A DNA stretch of 64,000 nt from Pseudomonas frederiksbergensis (GCF_001952935.1 NZ_CP018319.1:1105501-1169500), one strand, 5' to 3'. Shown: positions 19,008 to 29,264, numbered from the stretch's first letter. A program made the numbers and translations. Notes: a model not told the origin generated them from the sequence alone.

Positions 19008-19582
19008 GGGCAAGTCCAATTTCGCTGTTCGAATTTTTAGAGCCCGCACAATAGCCTAGTCGTTTCCCCCATGGCATGCCGCCCCCCTCCGCCACCCACA
19101 CCGAGAGACATTCCCTACAGACATCAGGGAATCGTCTTACAAATTTCCAAAAAAAATTGTGAGAGTAAAAATTTTTCAACCTGAAAATATTTCGGTTATC
19201 CGCATTTTTTTTGTTTCTATTTACAACCAGAAACCTGAATAAGAGGATTTGCCGCAAGCGATCAAACGAACACTGGCTATTGAGCTACCCTTAAAAGTAA
19301 CTGATATTTACCACTTTCGATTTTGCCCCACAAAAACCACATAAAAAGGAACAATAAAAAAATCACACGAGGCAACACTTAAAAAATACATTTAACGCAA
19401 CACCACTTAAAACACAAGGAACAGAGATACCCGCCCCGCATACAATAACGCTACTATCATACTATTCAAACCCAACACTTAAAGGAGTTCCGCGCCAACA
19501 GAAATTCCAGCCACTCGTTATAAATATCAAACTAAAAACACTAATCAATCGAGAAAAGACAATACTTCCATGAGCAGAAAAT
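19008..19582. other. AT-rich intergenic region, about 575 bp
   Basis: This stretch is visibly richer in A and T than its surroundings, with long A-runs around 19140-19220 and 19320-19400. I see no convincing ORF with a ribosome binding site and no tRNA or insertion sequence ends. It probably holds the promoters of the regulator (minus) and the orphan membrane protein (plus). Confidence 0.7.
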
Positions 19583-20215
19583 ATGAACAAACAAGAGAAA
19601 AAAGTCGTAAACCCCATGACAGTCATTGCGATATTCGCCGCCATTTCTGAAACATCCGCCGCCGTCTCGCTGCCCTTTCTAGACAATAAGGAGCGGGAAC
19701 TCTATGTCTGGTTCCTGATCAGTTTTCCTTTTTATTTGCTTTTTCTTTTCTTCGCCACACTTAACTTCAACTACCGGTCGCTGTACGCGCCGTCCGATTA
19801 CAGCAAGGGAAAGCAATTTATAAAAGTGATGGACAATGCTGAACGTGGTCAGCGGCCCGATAACCTGAAGGACCCTCCCGCCCGAATAGATATTCATTCT
19901 GGCCTTTCGGCTCTTCAGCAGGTGAGTCTGGCCGAGCAGTTGCAAAACCTGCACATCGTCGATGCACGGTGGCTAAACAAGAAAACGGAATTCGGCGCCT
20001 GGATTGAAAAAAACCGGCCCCCACAGGGAAGACCTGCACAAGTGATCATATTTCTCACTTGTACTGAATCAGAGGCATTACTGAAGGAAAGCGCAAGCAA
20101 GCAATCAAGACAGGCAAAGAATCGCAACGGCCCAACACTTTGCATTGCTTACAATTTGAATTCACGCGGTCTGACGATTCTTGATCATTCTTTTTACCTG
20201 ACACGCAGCAGGTAA
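19583..20215 (+). CDS. Unrecognised protein with two N-terminal membrane segments
   Basis: A 210-aa protein that I cannot assign. Two hydrophobic segments (about residues 12-32 and 41-60) are joined by a short charged link, and the second runs into NFNYRSLYAPSDY. A soluble domain follows with patterns such as LHIVDARWLNK, VIIFLTCTESEALL and GPTLCIAYNLNSRGLTILDH, suggestive of a small alpha/beta fold. The ribosome binding site is weak. Base composition is AT-rich compared with flanking genes, suggesting horizontal acquisition. No partner gene is adjacent. Confidence 0.65.
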   Translation: MNKQEKKVVNPMTVIAIFAAISETSAAVSLPFLDNKERELYVWFLISFPFYLLFLFFATLNFNYRSLYAPSDYSKGKQFIKVMDNAERGQRPDNLKDPPARIDIHSGLSALQQVSLAEQLQNLHIVDARWLNKKTEFGAWIEKNRPPQGRPAQVIIFLTCTESEALLKESASKQSRQAKNRNGPTLCIAYNLNSRGLTILDHSFYLTRSR

Positions 20216-20322
20216 CGCTTGAAGAACATTCAGAAAGAGGAATCAGAAGGAAGGTATTACAGAAACAAAAAGAGCGCTGATAACACGATGTCCGGCAGGA
20301 AAAACACCCCCCTATTCAGAAA

Positions 20323-20351
20323 TTGTGGCCTTGTCACCGACAAGGCCACAA
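20323..20351 (-). terminator. Hairpin downstream of argG
   Basis: TTGTGGCCTTG and CAAGGCCACAA form an 11-bp perfect stem 20 bp past the argG stop. The T-run on the minus strand is short and interrupted. Confidence 0.6.
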
Positions 20352-20370
20352 CTCTATGGTTTCAAAGGTC

Positions 20371-21588
20371 TCAGAAAAGCTTCCGGCCTTTGTTCGCCGC
20401 AATACGCATGCGCAACGCGTTGAGCTTGATAAAGCCCGCCGCGTCGGCCTGGTTGTAGGCGCCGCCATCTTCTTCGAAGGTCGCAATATTGGCATCGAAC
20501 AACGATTCGTCGGACTTGCGACCAGTGACGATCACGTTGCCCTTGTACAGCTTCAGGCGCACAACGCCGTTCACGTGAGCCTGGGACGCATCGATCATCT
20601 GTTGCAGCATTAGACGCTCAGGGCTCCACCAGTAACCGGTGTAGATCAGGCTGGCGTATTTAGGCATCAGCTCGTCTTTGAGGTGAGCCACTTCGCGGTC
20701 CAGGGTGATCGATTCGATCGCTCGGTGGGCGCGCAGCATGATGGTGCCGCCTGGGGTTTCGTAGCAGCCGCGGGACTTCATGCCCACGTAACGGTTCTCG
20801 ACGATGTCGAGACGGCCGATACCGTGTTCGCCACCGATACGGTTCAGGGTCGCCAGCACGGTAGCCGGGGTCATTTCGACGCCGTCCAGTGCCACGATGT
20901 CGCCGTTGCGGTAGGTCAGTTCCAGGTATTGCGCTTTATCTGGGGCCTTCTCCGGGGAGACGGTCCATTTCCACATGTCTTCTTCGTGCTCGGTCCAGGT
21001 GTCTTCCAGCACGCCGCCTTCATAGGAGATGTGCAGCAGGTTGGCATCCATCGAGTACGGGGATTTTTTCTTGCCGTGACGCTCGATCGGGATGTTGTGC
21101 TTTTCAGCATAATCCATCAGCTTTTCACGGGAGAGCAGGTCCCATTCGCGCCACGGAGCAATCACTTTCACGCCGGGTTTCAAAGCATAGGCGCCCAGTT
21201 CGAAACGAACCTGGTCATTGCCCTTGCCGGTAGCACCGTGGGAAATGGCATCCGCGCCGGTTTCATTGGCGATTTCGATCAAGCGCTTGGCGATCAACGG
21301 ACGAGCGATGGAAGTACCCAGCAGGTACTCGCCTTCGTAAACGGTGTTGGCGCGGAACATCGGGAAAACGAAATCGCGCACGAATTCTTCGCGCAAGTCG
21401 TCGATGTAGATCTCTTTCACGCCCATGGCCTGTGCCTTGGCGCGTGCAGGTTCGACTTCTTCGCCCTGACCCAGGTCAGCGGTGAAGGTCACGACTTCAC
21501 AGTTATAAGTATCCTGCAGCCACTTGAGGATCACCGAAGTGTCCAGGCCGCCGGAATACGCCAGAACGACCTTGTTTACGTCCGCCAT
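20371..21588 (-). CDS. argG: Argininosuccinate synthase
   Basis: A 405-aa enzyme joining citrulline and aspartate with ATP in arginine synthesis. [20 protein letters not shown] contains the SGGLDTS PP-loop; [15 protein letters not shown] and the C-terminal [12 protein letters not shown] are characteristic. The start at 21588 is the conserved one; the 12-codon extension is not. Position beside motY and pyrC is as in PAO1. Confidence 0.98.
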   Translation of the reverse strand: MADVNKVVLAYSGGLDTSVILKWLQDTYNCEVVTFTADLGQGEEVEPARAKAQAMGVKEIYIDDLREEFVRDFVFPMFRANTVYEGEYLLGTSIARPLIAKRLIEIANETGADAISHGATGKGNDQVRFELGAYALKPGVKVIAPWREWDLLSREKLMDYAEKHNIPIERHGKKKSPYSMDANLLHISYEGGVLEDTWTEHEEDMWKWTVSPEKAPDKAQYLELTYRNGDIVALDGVEMTPATVLATLNRIGGEHGIGRLDIVENRYVGMKSRGCYETPGGTIMLRAHRAIESITLDREVAHLKDELMPKYASLIYTGYWWSPERLMLQQMIDASQAHVNGVVRLKLYKGNVIVTGRKSDESLFDANIATFEEDGGAYNQADAAGFIKLNALRMRIAANKGRKLF

Positions 21589-21717
21589 GCCATCACTCCA
21601 CGGGGTTCTACGGAAAGCCGCCAAGTCTACCGCTCATGCAGGGCAATTTACAGAGGCGCGACAGCTTATGACGACGAAGCGACAGATTATGTCGAGTGAG
21701 CGACGAAAACAGCGGGT

Positions 21718-22626
21718 TCAGGAGGTCGAGGCGGCGCTCGCCGATGCCGTGGCCTGAGATGCCGGCTTTTCGGTGGGCGCAACCCGCGCGAGGTGCACAT
21801 TGACCCGACGGTTCTTCGCCCGATTGGCGGAGTTGGTATTGGGCGCCAATGGATAACGCTCACCATGAAAACGCACGGTGATCTGCGACTCCTGAATGCC
21901 GTTGGCCTTGAAGAATTCCATGACTGCCAGGGCCCGGCGCCGCGACAAATCCCGATTGGTCAGGCGGTTGCCGCTGTTATCGGAGTGGCCATCGAGCTCG
22001 ATGTGGTTGACCGTCGGATCAGCCTTCATGAACTCCAGCATCACTTGTAATTGCGCCTTGGCCTGCGCGTCGAGATCCAAGCCTTCGCCGGGGAAGCCGA
22101 TCTGCGACTGTTTAACCTGCTCGAAATTCTTCGGCAGCAGCTTCGCCACGCAGCCCTGATAATCATTAAATGCCTGGCTGAACTTGACGGGCAACAGACG
22201 CACTTCTGACACTCGACCATCGCCCGAGTGCTGTCGAACGACCGGACTGCGACCATCCAACAGGCCACTGATCAAGCGGCCAGCCTGAACTTGCGAGCTG
22301 TTGAACAACACATTGCCGCTGCCAATTCGCACAGAACCGAGGTTGATGTCGCCGCGCCCCGGCTGCCAGGGTGCAGCCGCCGCCAGCAAGGTAGCCGAAC
22401 CGCCGCCGATCATCGCGTTATAGGCCTTCAGACGGAACGTCGCTTGCTCGCCCGCACGGCGCACGAACTCACCCGAACCAAAATCAGTGATCGGCTGAGT
22501 CAGACGACATTCGAACTTGTCTCCTTCGACCGTCCACTCAATGCTCTCCAGACGGGTCTGGAAAGTGAGCGCCATCGCAGGAAGGCTGGCAAACACACTG
22601 AGCAAGGCTAAATAACGCTGGCGCAC
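21718..22626 (-). CDS. motY: Flagellar T-ring protein MotY (OmpA-family)
   Basis: An approximately 302-aa exported protein. I prefer the GTG at 22626 (MRQRYLALLSVFASLPAMA after formylation) because GGAG lies six bases before it; a GTG at 22638 is possible. A signal peptide of about 20 residues, an N-terminal stator-docking domain, and a C-terminal OmpA-like peptidoglycan-binding domain (HIELDGHSDNSGNRLTNRDLS split at HIELDGHSDNSG and NRDLSRRRA) are visible. MotY anchors the stators of the polar flagellum in this genus. It is divergent from pyrC. Confidence 0.9.
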   Translation of the reverse strand: MRQRYLALLSVFASLPAMALTFQTRLESIEWTVEGDKFECRLTQPITDFGSGEFVRRAGEQATFRLKAYNAMIGGGSATLLAAAAPWQPGRGDINLGSVRIGSGNVLFNSSQVQAGRLISGLLDGRSPVVRQHSGDGRVSEVRLLPVKFSQAFNDYQGCVAKLLPKNFEQVKQSQIGFPGEGLDLDAQAKAQLQVMLEFMKADPTVNHIELDGHSDNSGNRLTNRDLSRRRALAVMEFFKANGIQESQITVRFHGERYPLAPNTNSANRAKNRRVNVHLARVAPTEKPASQATASASAASTS

Positions 22627-22785
22627 GGGAGGCTCCACTGGCTTCTACAACAAAAAGACCGACACACAGATGTTTACGGCATACCTGTTGGATATCGGAA
22701 GCTTCCTGCAAAACTTGATAGCGAGTGCCTGGAAGAGTCTTTTCCGGTAGCATTCCCCTCAGTTTGACCCGCCTGGAATCCCCTC

Positions 22786-23832
22786 ATGTCCGACCGCCTG
22801 ACCCTGCTGCGTCCCGACGACTGGCATATTCATCTTCGCGATGGTGCTGTGTTGCCCAATACAGTCGCGGATGTCGCGCGCACCTTTGGTCGCGCCATCA
22901 TCATGCCCAACCTGGTACCTCCGGTGCGTAACACCGCTGAAGCCGACGGCTATCGCCAGCGGATTCTCGCTGCACGCCCGGCTGGCAGCCGCTTCGAACC
23001 GTTGATGGTGCTGTACCTGACCGACCGCACCCAGCCCGAAGAAATTCGCGAGGCCAAGGCCAGCGGCTTCATTCACGCCGCCAAGCTGTACCCGGCCGGC
23101 GCGACCACCAACTCGGACTCTGGTGTCACCAGCATCGACAAGATTTTCCCTGCACTCGAGGCCATGGCCGAAGTCGGGATGCCCTTGCTGGTTCACGGTG
23201 AAGTCACCCGTGGCGATGTCGACGTGTTCGATCGCGAAAAAATCTTCATCGATGAGCACATGCGTCGTGTGGTCGAGCGCTTCCCGAGCCTCAAAGTGGT
23301 GTTCGAACACATCACTACCGCCGACGCCGTGCAGTTCGTCAACGAGGCTTCGGCCAATGTTGGCGCGACCATCACCGCGCATCACCTGCTGTACAACCGC
23401 AACCACATGCTGGTGGGCGGGATTCGGCCGCACTTCTATTGCCTGCCGATCCTCAAGCGCAACACCCATCAGGAAGCCCTGCTCGACGCCGCCACCAGCG
23501 GCAGCGACAAGTTCTTCCTCGGCACCGACTCGGCGCCCCATGCCCAGCACGCCAAAGAAGCCGCTTGCGGCTGTGCCGGTTGCTACACCGCTTATGCAGC
23601 GATCGAGATGTATGCCGAAGCCTTCGAACAGCGCAACGCGCTGGACAAACTCGAAGCCTTCGCCAGCCTGAACGGCCCGCGTTTCTACGGCCTGCCGGTG
23701 AACACCGATCGCATCACCCTGGTCCGCGAAGAGTGGACCGCCCCAACCAGCCTGCCATTTGGCGAGCTGACCGTAATCCCGCTGCGCGCCGGTGAAAAAC
23801 TGCGCTGGCGCCTGCTGGAGGAACACGCGTGA
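22786..23832 (+). CDS. pyrC: Dihydroorotase
   Basis: A 348-aa class II dihydroorotase of pyrimidine synthesis. The metal ligands are visible in [10 protein letters not shown] (HxH), the carbamylated Lys in [10 protein letters not shown], His in LLVHGEV and VFEHITT, and the Asp in GTDSAPH. Its stop overlaps the rnt start by four bases. Confidence 0.98.
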   Translation: MSDRLTLLRPDDWHIHLRDGAVLPNTVADVARTFGRAIIMPNLVPPVRNTAEADGYRQRILAARPAGSRFEPLMVLYLTDRTQPEEIREAKASGFIHAAKLYPAGATTNSDSGVTSIDKIFPALEAMAEVGMPLLVHGEVTRGDVDVFDREKIFIDEHMRRVVERFPSLKVVFEHITTADAVQFVNEASANVGATITAHHLLYNRNHMLVGGIRPHFYCLPILKRNTHQEALLDAATSGSDKFFLGTDSAPHAQHAKEAACGCAGCYTAYAAIEMYAEAFEQRNALDKLEAFASLNGPRFYGLPVNTDRITLVREEWTAPTSLPFGELTVIPLRAGEKLRWRLLEEHA

Positions 23833-24506
23833 GTGAAGACCATTTCGACGACGAACAGGACGGTCAAGGCGGCGGAGGTGGTTCGCGCCACCCGATGGCT
23901 GAGCGCTTCCGTGGATACCTGCCAGTTGTTGTCGACGTTGAAACCGGTGGTTTCAACTCTGCCACTGACGCCTTGCTGGAAATTGCCGCAACCACTATCG
24001 CCATGGATGAAAAAGGGTTTGTGTATCCCGATCACACCTATTTCTTCCGCGTCGAGCCTTTTGAAGGCGCGAACATTGAAGCGGCCGCGCTGGAATTCAC
24101 CGGGATCAAACTCGATCACCCGCTGCGTATGGCGGTGAGCGAAGAAACGGCCCTGACCGATATCTTCCGCGGCATCCGCAAGGCACTGAAAGCCAATGGC
24201 TGCAAACGGGCGATTCTGGTCGGGCACAACAGCAGCTTCGACCTGGGCTTCCTCAACGCTGCTGTCGCGCGTCTGGACATGAAGCGCAACCCGTTTCATC
24301 CGTTCTCGAGCTTCGATACCGCGACCCTCGCCGGTCTGGCTTACGGTCAAACCGTACTGGCCAAGGCTTGCCAGGCAGCAGACATCGACTTCGACGGTCG
24401 CGAGGCTCACTCGGCGCGCTACGACACCGAGAAGACGGCCGAGCTGTTCTGCGGCATCGTCAATCGCTGGAAACAAATGGGCGGCTGGGAAGACTTCAAC
24501 GACTGA
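23829..24506 (+). CDS. rnt: Ribonuclease T
   Basis: A 225-aa DEDD-family 3'-5' exonuclease that trims tRNA and other stable RNAs. It starts with GTG in the overlap with pyrC. Exo I has VDVETGGFN, exo [14 protein letters not shown], exo III the conserved [12 protein letters not shown]. The N-terminus has an acidic, Gly-rich extension ([15 protein letters not shown]) typical of Pseudomonas. Confidence 0.97.
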   Translation: MSEDHFDDEQDGQGGGGGSRHPMAERFRGYLPVVVDVETGGFNSATDALLEIAATTIAMDEKGFVYPDHTYFFRVEPFEGANIEAAALEFTGIKLDHPLRMAVSEETALTDIFRGIRKALKANGCKRAILVGHNSSFDLGFLNAAVARLDMKRNPFHPFSSFDTATLAGLAYGQTVLAKACQAADIDFDGREAHSARYDTEKTAELFCGIVNRWKQMGGWEDFND

Positions 24507-24514
24507 TTACTGAT

Positions 24515-24542
24515 TGTAGGAGCGAGCTTGCTCGCTCCTACA
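24515..24542. repeat. Single REP palindrome
   Basis: TGTAGGAGCGAGC pairs with GCTCGCTCCTACA across TT; one REP unit rather than a REPIN. Confidence 0.8.
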
Positions 24543-24567
24543 CAGTCACCGGGTTTATCCCGCCCAT

Positions 24568-24598
24568 AAAAAAACCGGCCTCAACGGCCGGTTTTTTT
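24568..24598. terminator. Terminator between rnt and the peroxiredoxin gene
   Basis: AAAACCGGCC-TCAAC-GGCCGGTTTT with A-run and T-run on opposite sides, so it can serve both converging genes. Confidence 0.92.
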
Positions 24599-24614
24599 AT
24601 GCCTCAAACGTGCC

Positions 24615-25217
24615 TTACAGCGCAGCAGCGTGCTCGGTCAGGTAAGCCGCAACACCTTCGGTGGAAGCAGTCATGCCTTTGTCGCCTTTTTTCCAGTTGG
24701 CAGGGCAAACTTCGCCGTGCTCTTCGTGGAATTGCAGAGCGTCGACCAGACGAACCAGCTCTTCGATGTTACGGCCCAGCGGCAGGTCGTTGATGATCTG
24801 CGAGCGGACAACACCTTTGTCGTCGATCAGGAACGCACCACGGAAAGCTACGCCGTCAGCGGACTGAACGTCGTAAGCCTTCATGATTTCCTGCTTGATA
24901 TCGGCAGCCATGGTGTAACGGACCTGGCCGATACCACCATTGTTGACCGGGGTGTTGCGCCAGGCGTTGTGGGTGAAGTGCGAGTCGATCGAAACGGCGA
25001 TCACTTCAACGTTGCGTGCCTTGAAGTCAGACATGCGGTTGTCCAGAGCGATCAGCTCGGACGGGCAAACGAAGGTGAAGTCCAGTGGGTAGAAGAACAC
25101 CAGGCCGTATTTGCCTTTGATGGCCGACGACAGGGTGAAGCTGTCTACGATTTCGCCATTGCCGAGTACAGCCGGTACGGTGAAGTCAGGGGCTTGTTTG
25201 CCTACGAGTACGCTCAT
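24615..25217 (-). CDS. Typical 2-Cys peroxiredoxin (AhpC/TSA family)
   Basis: A 200-aa peroxiredoxin starting at MSVLVGKQAPDF; the 26-codon in-frame extension lacks support. The peroxidatic Cys is in DFTFVCPSE and the resolving Cys in GEVCPANW, so it works as a dimer with intersubunit disulfide. It reduces hydrogen peroxide and alkyl peroxides in the cytosol. No ahpF reductase gene is adjacent, suggesting thioredoxin as donor. The neighbour order with rnt, bfd and bfr is as at PA3528-PA3531. Confidence 0.95.
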   Translation of the reverse strand: MSVLVGKQAPDFTVPAVLGNGEIVDSFTLSSAIKGKYGLVFFYPLDFTFVCPSELIALDNRMSDFKARNVEVIAVSIDSHFTHNAWRNTPVNNGGIGQVRYTMAADIKQEIMKAYDVQSADGVAFRGAFLIDDKGVVRSQIINDLPLGRNIEELVRLVDALQFHEEHGEVCPANWKKGDKGMTASTEGVAAYLTEHAAAL

Positions 25218-25451
25218 TGGATATCTCCTGGTGTAAAAACGTGAAGTTCCGGGTTTGTGCCAGCCTGCCACCTTCAGGCGACAGCCCTGTGACACGAACC
25301 CGCTTCATAAGGACCGGCCATCATACACTGCGTTTTTGGCCTGTCCTTAACGGTTTTTTTGTCAGGGGAAATGCTATCGAGAGGTTTTCCTCATGATCGA
25401 TGCGCAGAGGTAACCGTTCGTCAGGCTTGAACAAAGCTTTCAGAAACCACT

Positions 25452-25472
25452 TTGACAATCATTCTCGTTAAC
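25452..25472 (+). promoter_or_regulatory. Fur-box-like operator before bfd
   Basis: TTGACAATCATTCTCGTTAAC resembles the Fur consensus GATAATGATAATCATTATC (core AATCATT plus flanks), about 50 bp before bfd. Iron-repressed bfd is known in P. aeruginosa. Confidence 0.65.
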
Positions 25473-25519
25473 ATTAAGATCCATCGCAATTGAGTCACAA
25501 CCAGCGACGGTTTTCACTT

Positions 25520-25738
25520 ATGTATGTTTGCCTCTGCACTGGCGTCACCGACGGTCAAATCCGCGAAGCGATCTATGAAGGTTGCTGCAGCTACAAGGAA
25601 GTCCGTCAGGCCACCGGCGTAGCCAGCCAATGCGGCAAATGTGCATGCCTTGCCAAGGAAGTGGTCCGCGAAACCCTGACCAAATTGCAATCCGCCCAGG
25701 CCGCGATTCCCTACCCTGTAGAATTTACTGCCGCGTAA
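25520..25738 (+). CDS. bfd: Bacterioferritin-associated ferredoxin
   Basis: A 72-aa [2Fe-2S] protein. MYVCLCTGVTDGQI and ASQCGKCACLAK supply the four Cys ligands in the Bfd pattern (CxC ... CxxC), with a further Cys close by. The ATG at 25520 is the conserved start. It passes electrons to bacterioferritin to release stored iron, and the gene bfr follows after about 200 bp. Confidence 0.96.
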   Translation: MYVCLCTGVTDGQIREAIYEGCCSYKEVRQATGVASQCGKCACLAKEVVRETLTKLQSAQAAIPYPVEFTAA

Positions 25739-25754
25739 TTAACGTATTTCAAAG

Positions 25755-25780
25755 AACCGGACTTGATGTCCGGTTTTTTT
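25755..25780 (+). terminator. bfd terminator
   Basis: AACCGGAC-TTGAT-GTCCGGTT followed by five more T. Confidence 0.9.
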
Positions 25781-25936
25781 ATGTCTGAAAATCAAACGCT
25801 TACGTTCTAGACGCGGAACACAAACATTCTTATTCCGATTAATTTTCATTTAAGTTTCAATAACTTAGGTTTGACACTCTTAATATCGCGGCTCAAACTC
25901 TGCCTCATAGACAGCTATTTAGGGCAGGACCCCATC

Positions 25937-26410
25937 ATGAAAGGCGACATTACAGTCATCCAGCATCTCAACAAGATCCTTGCCAATGAGCTGGTCGCGA
26001 TCAATCAATACTTCCTGCATGCACGTATGTATGAAGATTGGGGCCTGAACAAACTTGGCAAGCACGAATACCACGAATCCATCGACGAGATGAAGCACGC
26101 GGACAAGCTGATCAAGCGCATTCTGTTCCTTGAAGGCCTACCGAACGTCCAGGACCTGGGCAAGCTGCAAATCGGCGAGCACACCCAGGAAATGCTTGAG
26201 TGCGACCTGCGTATCGAACGCACCGGTCATGCGGATCTCAAAGCGGCTATCGCTCATTGCGAAACCGTTGGCGACTTTGGTAGCCGTGAACTGCTTGAAG
26301 ATATTCTTGAATCCGAAGAAGAACATATCGATTGGCTGGAAACCCAACTGGGCCTGATCGATAAAGTCGGTCTTGAGAACTATCTGCAATCGCAGATGGG
26401 CGAAGAGTAA
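25937..26410 (+). CDS. bfr: Bacterioferritin
   Basis: A 157-aa haem-containing ferritin. The ferroxidase ligands E18, E51 and H54 and the haem ligand M52 are in place ([22 protein letters not shown]), and the later ligands are in [11 protein letters not shown]. The ATG at 25937 is the conserved start. Twenty-four subunits form an iron-storage shell, and Bfd drives mobilisation. It has its own terminator and is separated from bfd by another, so the two are likely regulated separately. Confidence 0.97.
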   Translation: MKGDITVIQHLNKILANELVAINQYFLHARMYEDWGLNKLGKHEYHESIDEMKHADKLIKRILFLEGLPNVQDLGKLQIGEHTQEMLECDLRIERTGHADLKAAIAHCETVGDFGSRELLEDILESEEEHIDWLETQLGLIDKVGLENYLQSQMGEE

Positions 26411-26436
26411 GTTAGCGCCCGCTGAACTCAAGACAA

Positions 26437-26476
26437 TAAAAAGCCCCGCTCTCTTTTAGGAGGCGGGGCTTTTTTA
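26437..26476 (+). terminator. bfr terminator
   Basis: AAAAAGCCCCGC and GCGGGGCTTTTTT arms with an inner CTC/GAG pairing. Confidence 0.92.
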
Positions 26477-26486
26477 TGCCTGTTCT

Positions 26487-26576
26487 TGTAGGAGCATGGC
26501 TTGCCAGCGATGAACGATGACGCGGTGTTCTTGCTGAACCGCGGCGCCTGCATCGCGAGCAAGCTTTGCTCCTGCA
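26487..26576. repeat. REPIN, TGTAGGAGC type, partly diverged
   Basis: TGTAGGAGCATGGCTTGCCA and the mirror TTGCTCCTGCAA with related inner sequence. The two arms differ at several bases, so it is older than the copy at 9837. It lies between the converging bfr and grxD genes. Confidence 0.8.
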
Positions 26577-26585
26577 AAGAGCGAA

Positions 26586-26927
26586 TCAGGCTTCGGTCTT
26601 GCCAGCAGCAGCTTTTTCAACAGCAGCCTTGATGGTGGTTTGCAGCGAACCGTCTGCAGCCATCTCGGTCATGATGTCGCTACCGCCGACCAACTCACCG
26701 CCCACCCACAGTTGCGGGAAGGTTGGCCAGTTGGCGTATTTTGGCAGGTTGGCGCGGATTTCCGGGTTCTGCAGGATGTCCACGTAAGCAAATTTTTCAC
26801 CACACGCCATCACGGCCTGCGCGGCTTTCGCGGAGAAGCCACACTGCGGGGCATTCGGCGAGCCTTTCATGTAAAGCAGAATGGTGTTGTTAGCAATCTG
26901 CTCTTTAATCGTTTCGATGATATCCAT
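26586..26927 (-). CDS. grxD: Monothiol glutaredoxin Grx4
   Basis: A 113-aa glutaredoxin with the active site CGFS, upstream KGSPNAPQ and WPTFPQLWVGGELVGGSDI for glutathione binding. It binds [2Fe-2S] clusters with BolA-type partners and helps in cluster trafficking. The gene is transcribed alone. Confidence 0.97.
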   Translation of the reverse strand: MDIIETIKEQIANNTILLYMKGSPNAPQCGFSAKAAQAVMACGEKFAYVDILQNPEIRANLPKYANWPTFPQLWVGGELVGGSDIMTEMAADGSLQTTIKAAVEKAAAGKTEA

Positions 26928-27024
26928 GGAGCACCTCGGCTGAACTTTCCGACTCAGGGGTCGGCACGGTGGCGCATTGTAACGGAAACCCGAGCACCCT
27001 GCTCGGTCTCCCCGACAGACTTGA

Positions 27025-29130
27025 TCAAGCCGCCGCCACGGTCACTGGAACACCGTTCAACGCCGCATTGCCCGACAACTCATCGAGCTGACATTCGTCG
27101 GTCAGGTCATTGGCGCTGGAACCCGGCTGACCACTGGCAATGGTCATCTGCACACCCGGCCGCGCATGGCCCCAACCGTGCGGAAGGCTGACCACGCCTT
27201 TCATCATATCCAGACTGCCGAGCACTTCAACTTCGATCTCACCGACCCGCGAACTGACCCGCACGCGCTGCCCGTCGCTCAGCCCACGGCTGGCCAGGTC
27301 ATCCGGGTGCATCAGCAATTGATGACGCGGCTTGCCCTTCACCAGGCGGTGATAGTTATGCATCCACGAGTTGTTGCTACGCACATGACGGCGGCCAATC
27401 ATCAGCAACTCATCGGCCGCAGGCGCTTGCAAGGCAGCAAAGCGCGCCAGGTCGGCAAGGATCGCTGGCGGCGCAGCCTGGACGCGCTGGTTTTCGGTTT
27501 TCAGGCGAGGCGCCAGGTTGGGTTTCAGCGCACCGAGGTCGACACCATGCGGGTGATCGAACAAGGTCGCCAGCGACAATTTCTGCTGCGAAGCATCGCC
27601 ATACAACCCCATCCGCAAGCCACGATCGATCATCTGCGCTGGCGGGATCGTCGGTTTCAGTTCCTTGCCGGTCTTTGCCGCAAAGGCCTTGGCCAGCCCA
27701 ACGAAGATCTCCCAGTCATGCAACGCACCTTCAGGTTTGGGCAGGATCGCGCGATTGAACCGAGTGACGTTACGCACCGCAAACATATTGAATGTCGTGT
27801 CGTAATGATCGTTTTCCAGGGCCGATGTCGACGGCAGGATCAGATCGGCATAACGCGTGGTTTCATTGATGTACAGGTCGACGCTGACCATGAACTCCAA
27901 ACCGTCCAGCGCCTGTTCCAGTTGTCGGCCATTGGGCGTCGACAGCACCGGATTACCCGCCACGGTAATCAGCGCGCGGACCTGCCCTTCCCCTTCGGTA
28001 AGCATCTCTTCGGCCAGCGCCGACACCGGCAGTTCTCCCCCATACTCAGGACGCCCGGAGACCCGGCTCTGCCACAGATTGAAATGCCCACCGGAAGTGG
28101 ACGCCACCAGATCCACCGCAGGTTCGGTGCACAACGCCCCTCCTACACGATCGAGATTACCGGTGACCAGGTTGATCAGTTGCACAACCCAATGACACAA
28201 GGTCCCGAACGCCTGGGTCGAGACACCCATGCGGCCGTAACAGACCGCTGTCGGCGCCGCCGCAAAGTCCCGCGCCAGTTGCCGGATCTGTTCGGCGGGT
28301 ACCGCGCACAGTGGGCTCATGGCCTCAGCGGTGAAATTCGCGACCGCCTCGCGCACCTCGTTCAGACCGTCTACCGGCAAATGACTGTCGCGGGTCAGGC
28401 CTTCAGCGAACAAGGTATTGAGCAGTCCGAACAACAACGCGGCATCGCCACCGGGGCGCACGAACAGATGCTGGTCGGCAATCGCCGCGGTTTCGCTGCG
28501 GCGCGGATCGACCACCACCACTTTGCCCCCGCGGGCCTGAATCGCCTTCAAGCGCTTCTCGACATCCGGCACGGTCATGATGCTGCCGTTGGAGGCCAGC
28601 GGATTGCCGCCGAGGATCAGCATGAAATCGGTGTGATCGATGTCCGGAATCGGCAACAGCAAACCGTGGCCGTACATCAAATGGCTGGTCAGGTGATGGG
28701 GCAATTGGTCGACCGAGGTTGCGGAAAACCGGTTGCGGGTTTTCAACAGGCCGAGAAAGTAATTGCTGTGGGTCATCAGCCCATAGTTGTGCACGCTGGG
28801 GTTGCCTTGATAGACCGCCACTGCGTTCTGTCCGTGACGCTCCTGAATCGCCGCCAGACGTTCGGCTACAAGGTTGAAGGCGTCTTCCCACTCGATGGGT
28901 TGCCATTCACTGCCGACCCGCAGCATCGGCTGACGCAGACGATCCGGATCGTTCTGGATATCTTGCAGGGCGACAGCCTTGGGGCAGATATGCCCGCGGC
29001 TGAAGGTATCCTGAGCGTCACCCTTGATCGACGTGATCTGTACTGCGCCTTCGACCTCGGTGGTTTCGATGGTCAGGCCGCAGATGGCTTCGCACAAGTG
29101 GCACGCACGGTGATGGAGAGTCTTGGTCAT
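27025..29130 (-). CDS. Molybdopterin-guanine-dinucleotide oxidoreductase
   Basis: A 701-aa DMSO-reductase-family protein. An N-terminal [4Fe-4S] motif CHLCEAIC ... GHICPKA is followed by the Mo-bisMGD domains (YQGNPSVHNYG; LILGGNPLASNGSI; VVDPRRSETA; FVRPGGDAAL) and a C-terminal dinucleotide-binding domain (RHVRSNNSWMHN; GWGHARPG). It has no twin-arginine signal, so it acts in the cytosol. The family includes assimilatory nitrate reductases and formate dehydrogenases. With no electron-transfer subunit beside it, the substrate cannot be named. Confidence 0.92.
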   Translation of the reverse strand: MTKTLHHRACHLCEAICGLTIETTEVEGAVQITSIKGDAQDTFSRGHICPKAVALQDIQNDPDRLRQPMLRVGSEWQPIEWEDAFNLVAERLAAIQERHGQNAVAVYQGNPSVHNYGLMTHSNYFLGLLKTRNRFSATSVDQLPHHLTSHLMYGHGLLLPIPDIDHTDFMLILGGNPLASNGSIMTVPDVEKRLKAIQARGGKVVVVDPRRSETAAIADQHLFVRPGGDAALLFGLLNTLFAEGLTRDSHLPVDGLNEVREAVANFTAEAMSPLCAVPAEQIRQLARDFAAAPTAVCYGRMGVSTQAFGTLCHWVVQLINLVTGNLDRVGGALCTEPAVDLVASTSGGHFNLWQSRVSGRPEYGGELPVSALAEEMLTEGEGQVRALITVAGNPVLSTPNGRQLEQALDGLEFMVSVDLYINETTRYADLILPSTSALENDHYDTTFNMFAVRNVTRFNRAILPKPEGALHDWEIFVGLAKAFAAKTGKELKPTIPPAQMIDRGLRMGLYGDASQQKLSLATLFDHPHGVDLGALKPNLAPRLKTENQRVQAAPPAILADLARFAALQAPAADELLMIGRRHVRSNNSWMHNYHRLVKGKPRHQLLMHPDDLASRGLSDGQRVRVSSRVGEIEVEVLGSLDMMKGVVSLPHGWGHARPGVQMTIASGQPGSSANDLTDECQLDELSGNAALNGVPVTVAAA

Positions 29131-29264
29131 GGCCAGTCTCTGTCTTGTTCTGGGCGGGCAATATCGGCCGCGGGAACAAAACTATGGCGCCTGATCGACT
29201 GCTGCGCCAGCGACGTTCGTCTTGTGAATCGGCGGCCATCAGGCCAGCCGATGACCGCTGGGGA

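Noticed and set aside
19000..19257. 85-codon minus-strand frame upstream of the LuxR-type regulator
   Set aside because: It overlaps the regulator start in another frame, is rich in Phe/Asn as expected from AT-rich non-coding DNA, and has no convincing start.
20219..20458. 79-codon plus-strand frame after the orphan membrane protein
   Set aside because: No ribosome binding site, it passes through the argG terminator hairpin and ends inside argG.
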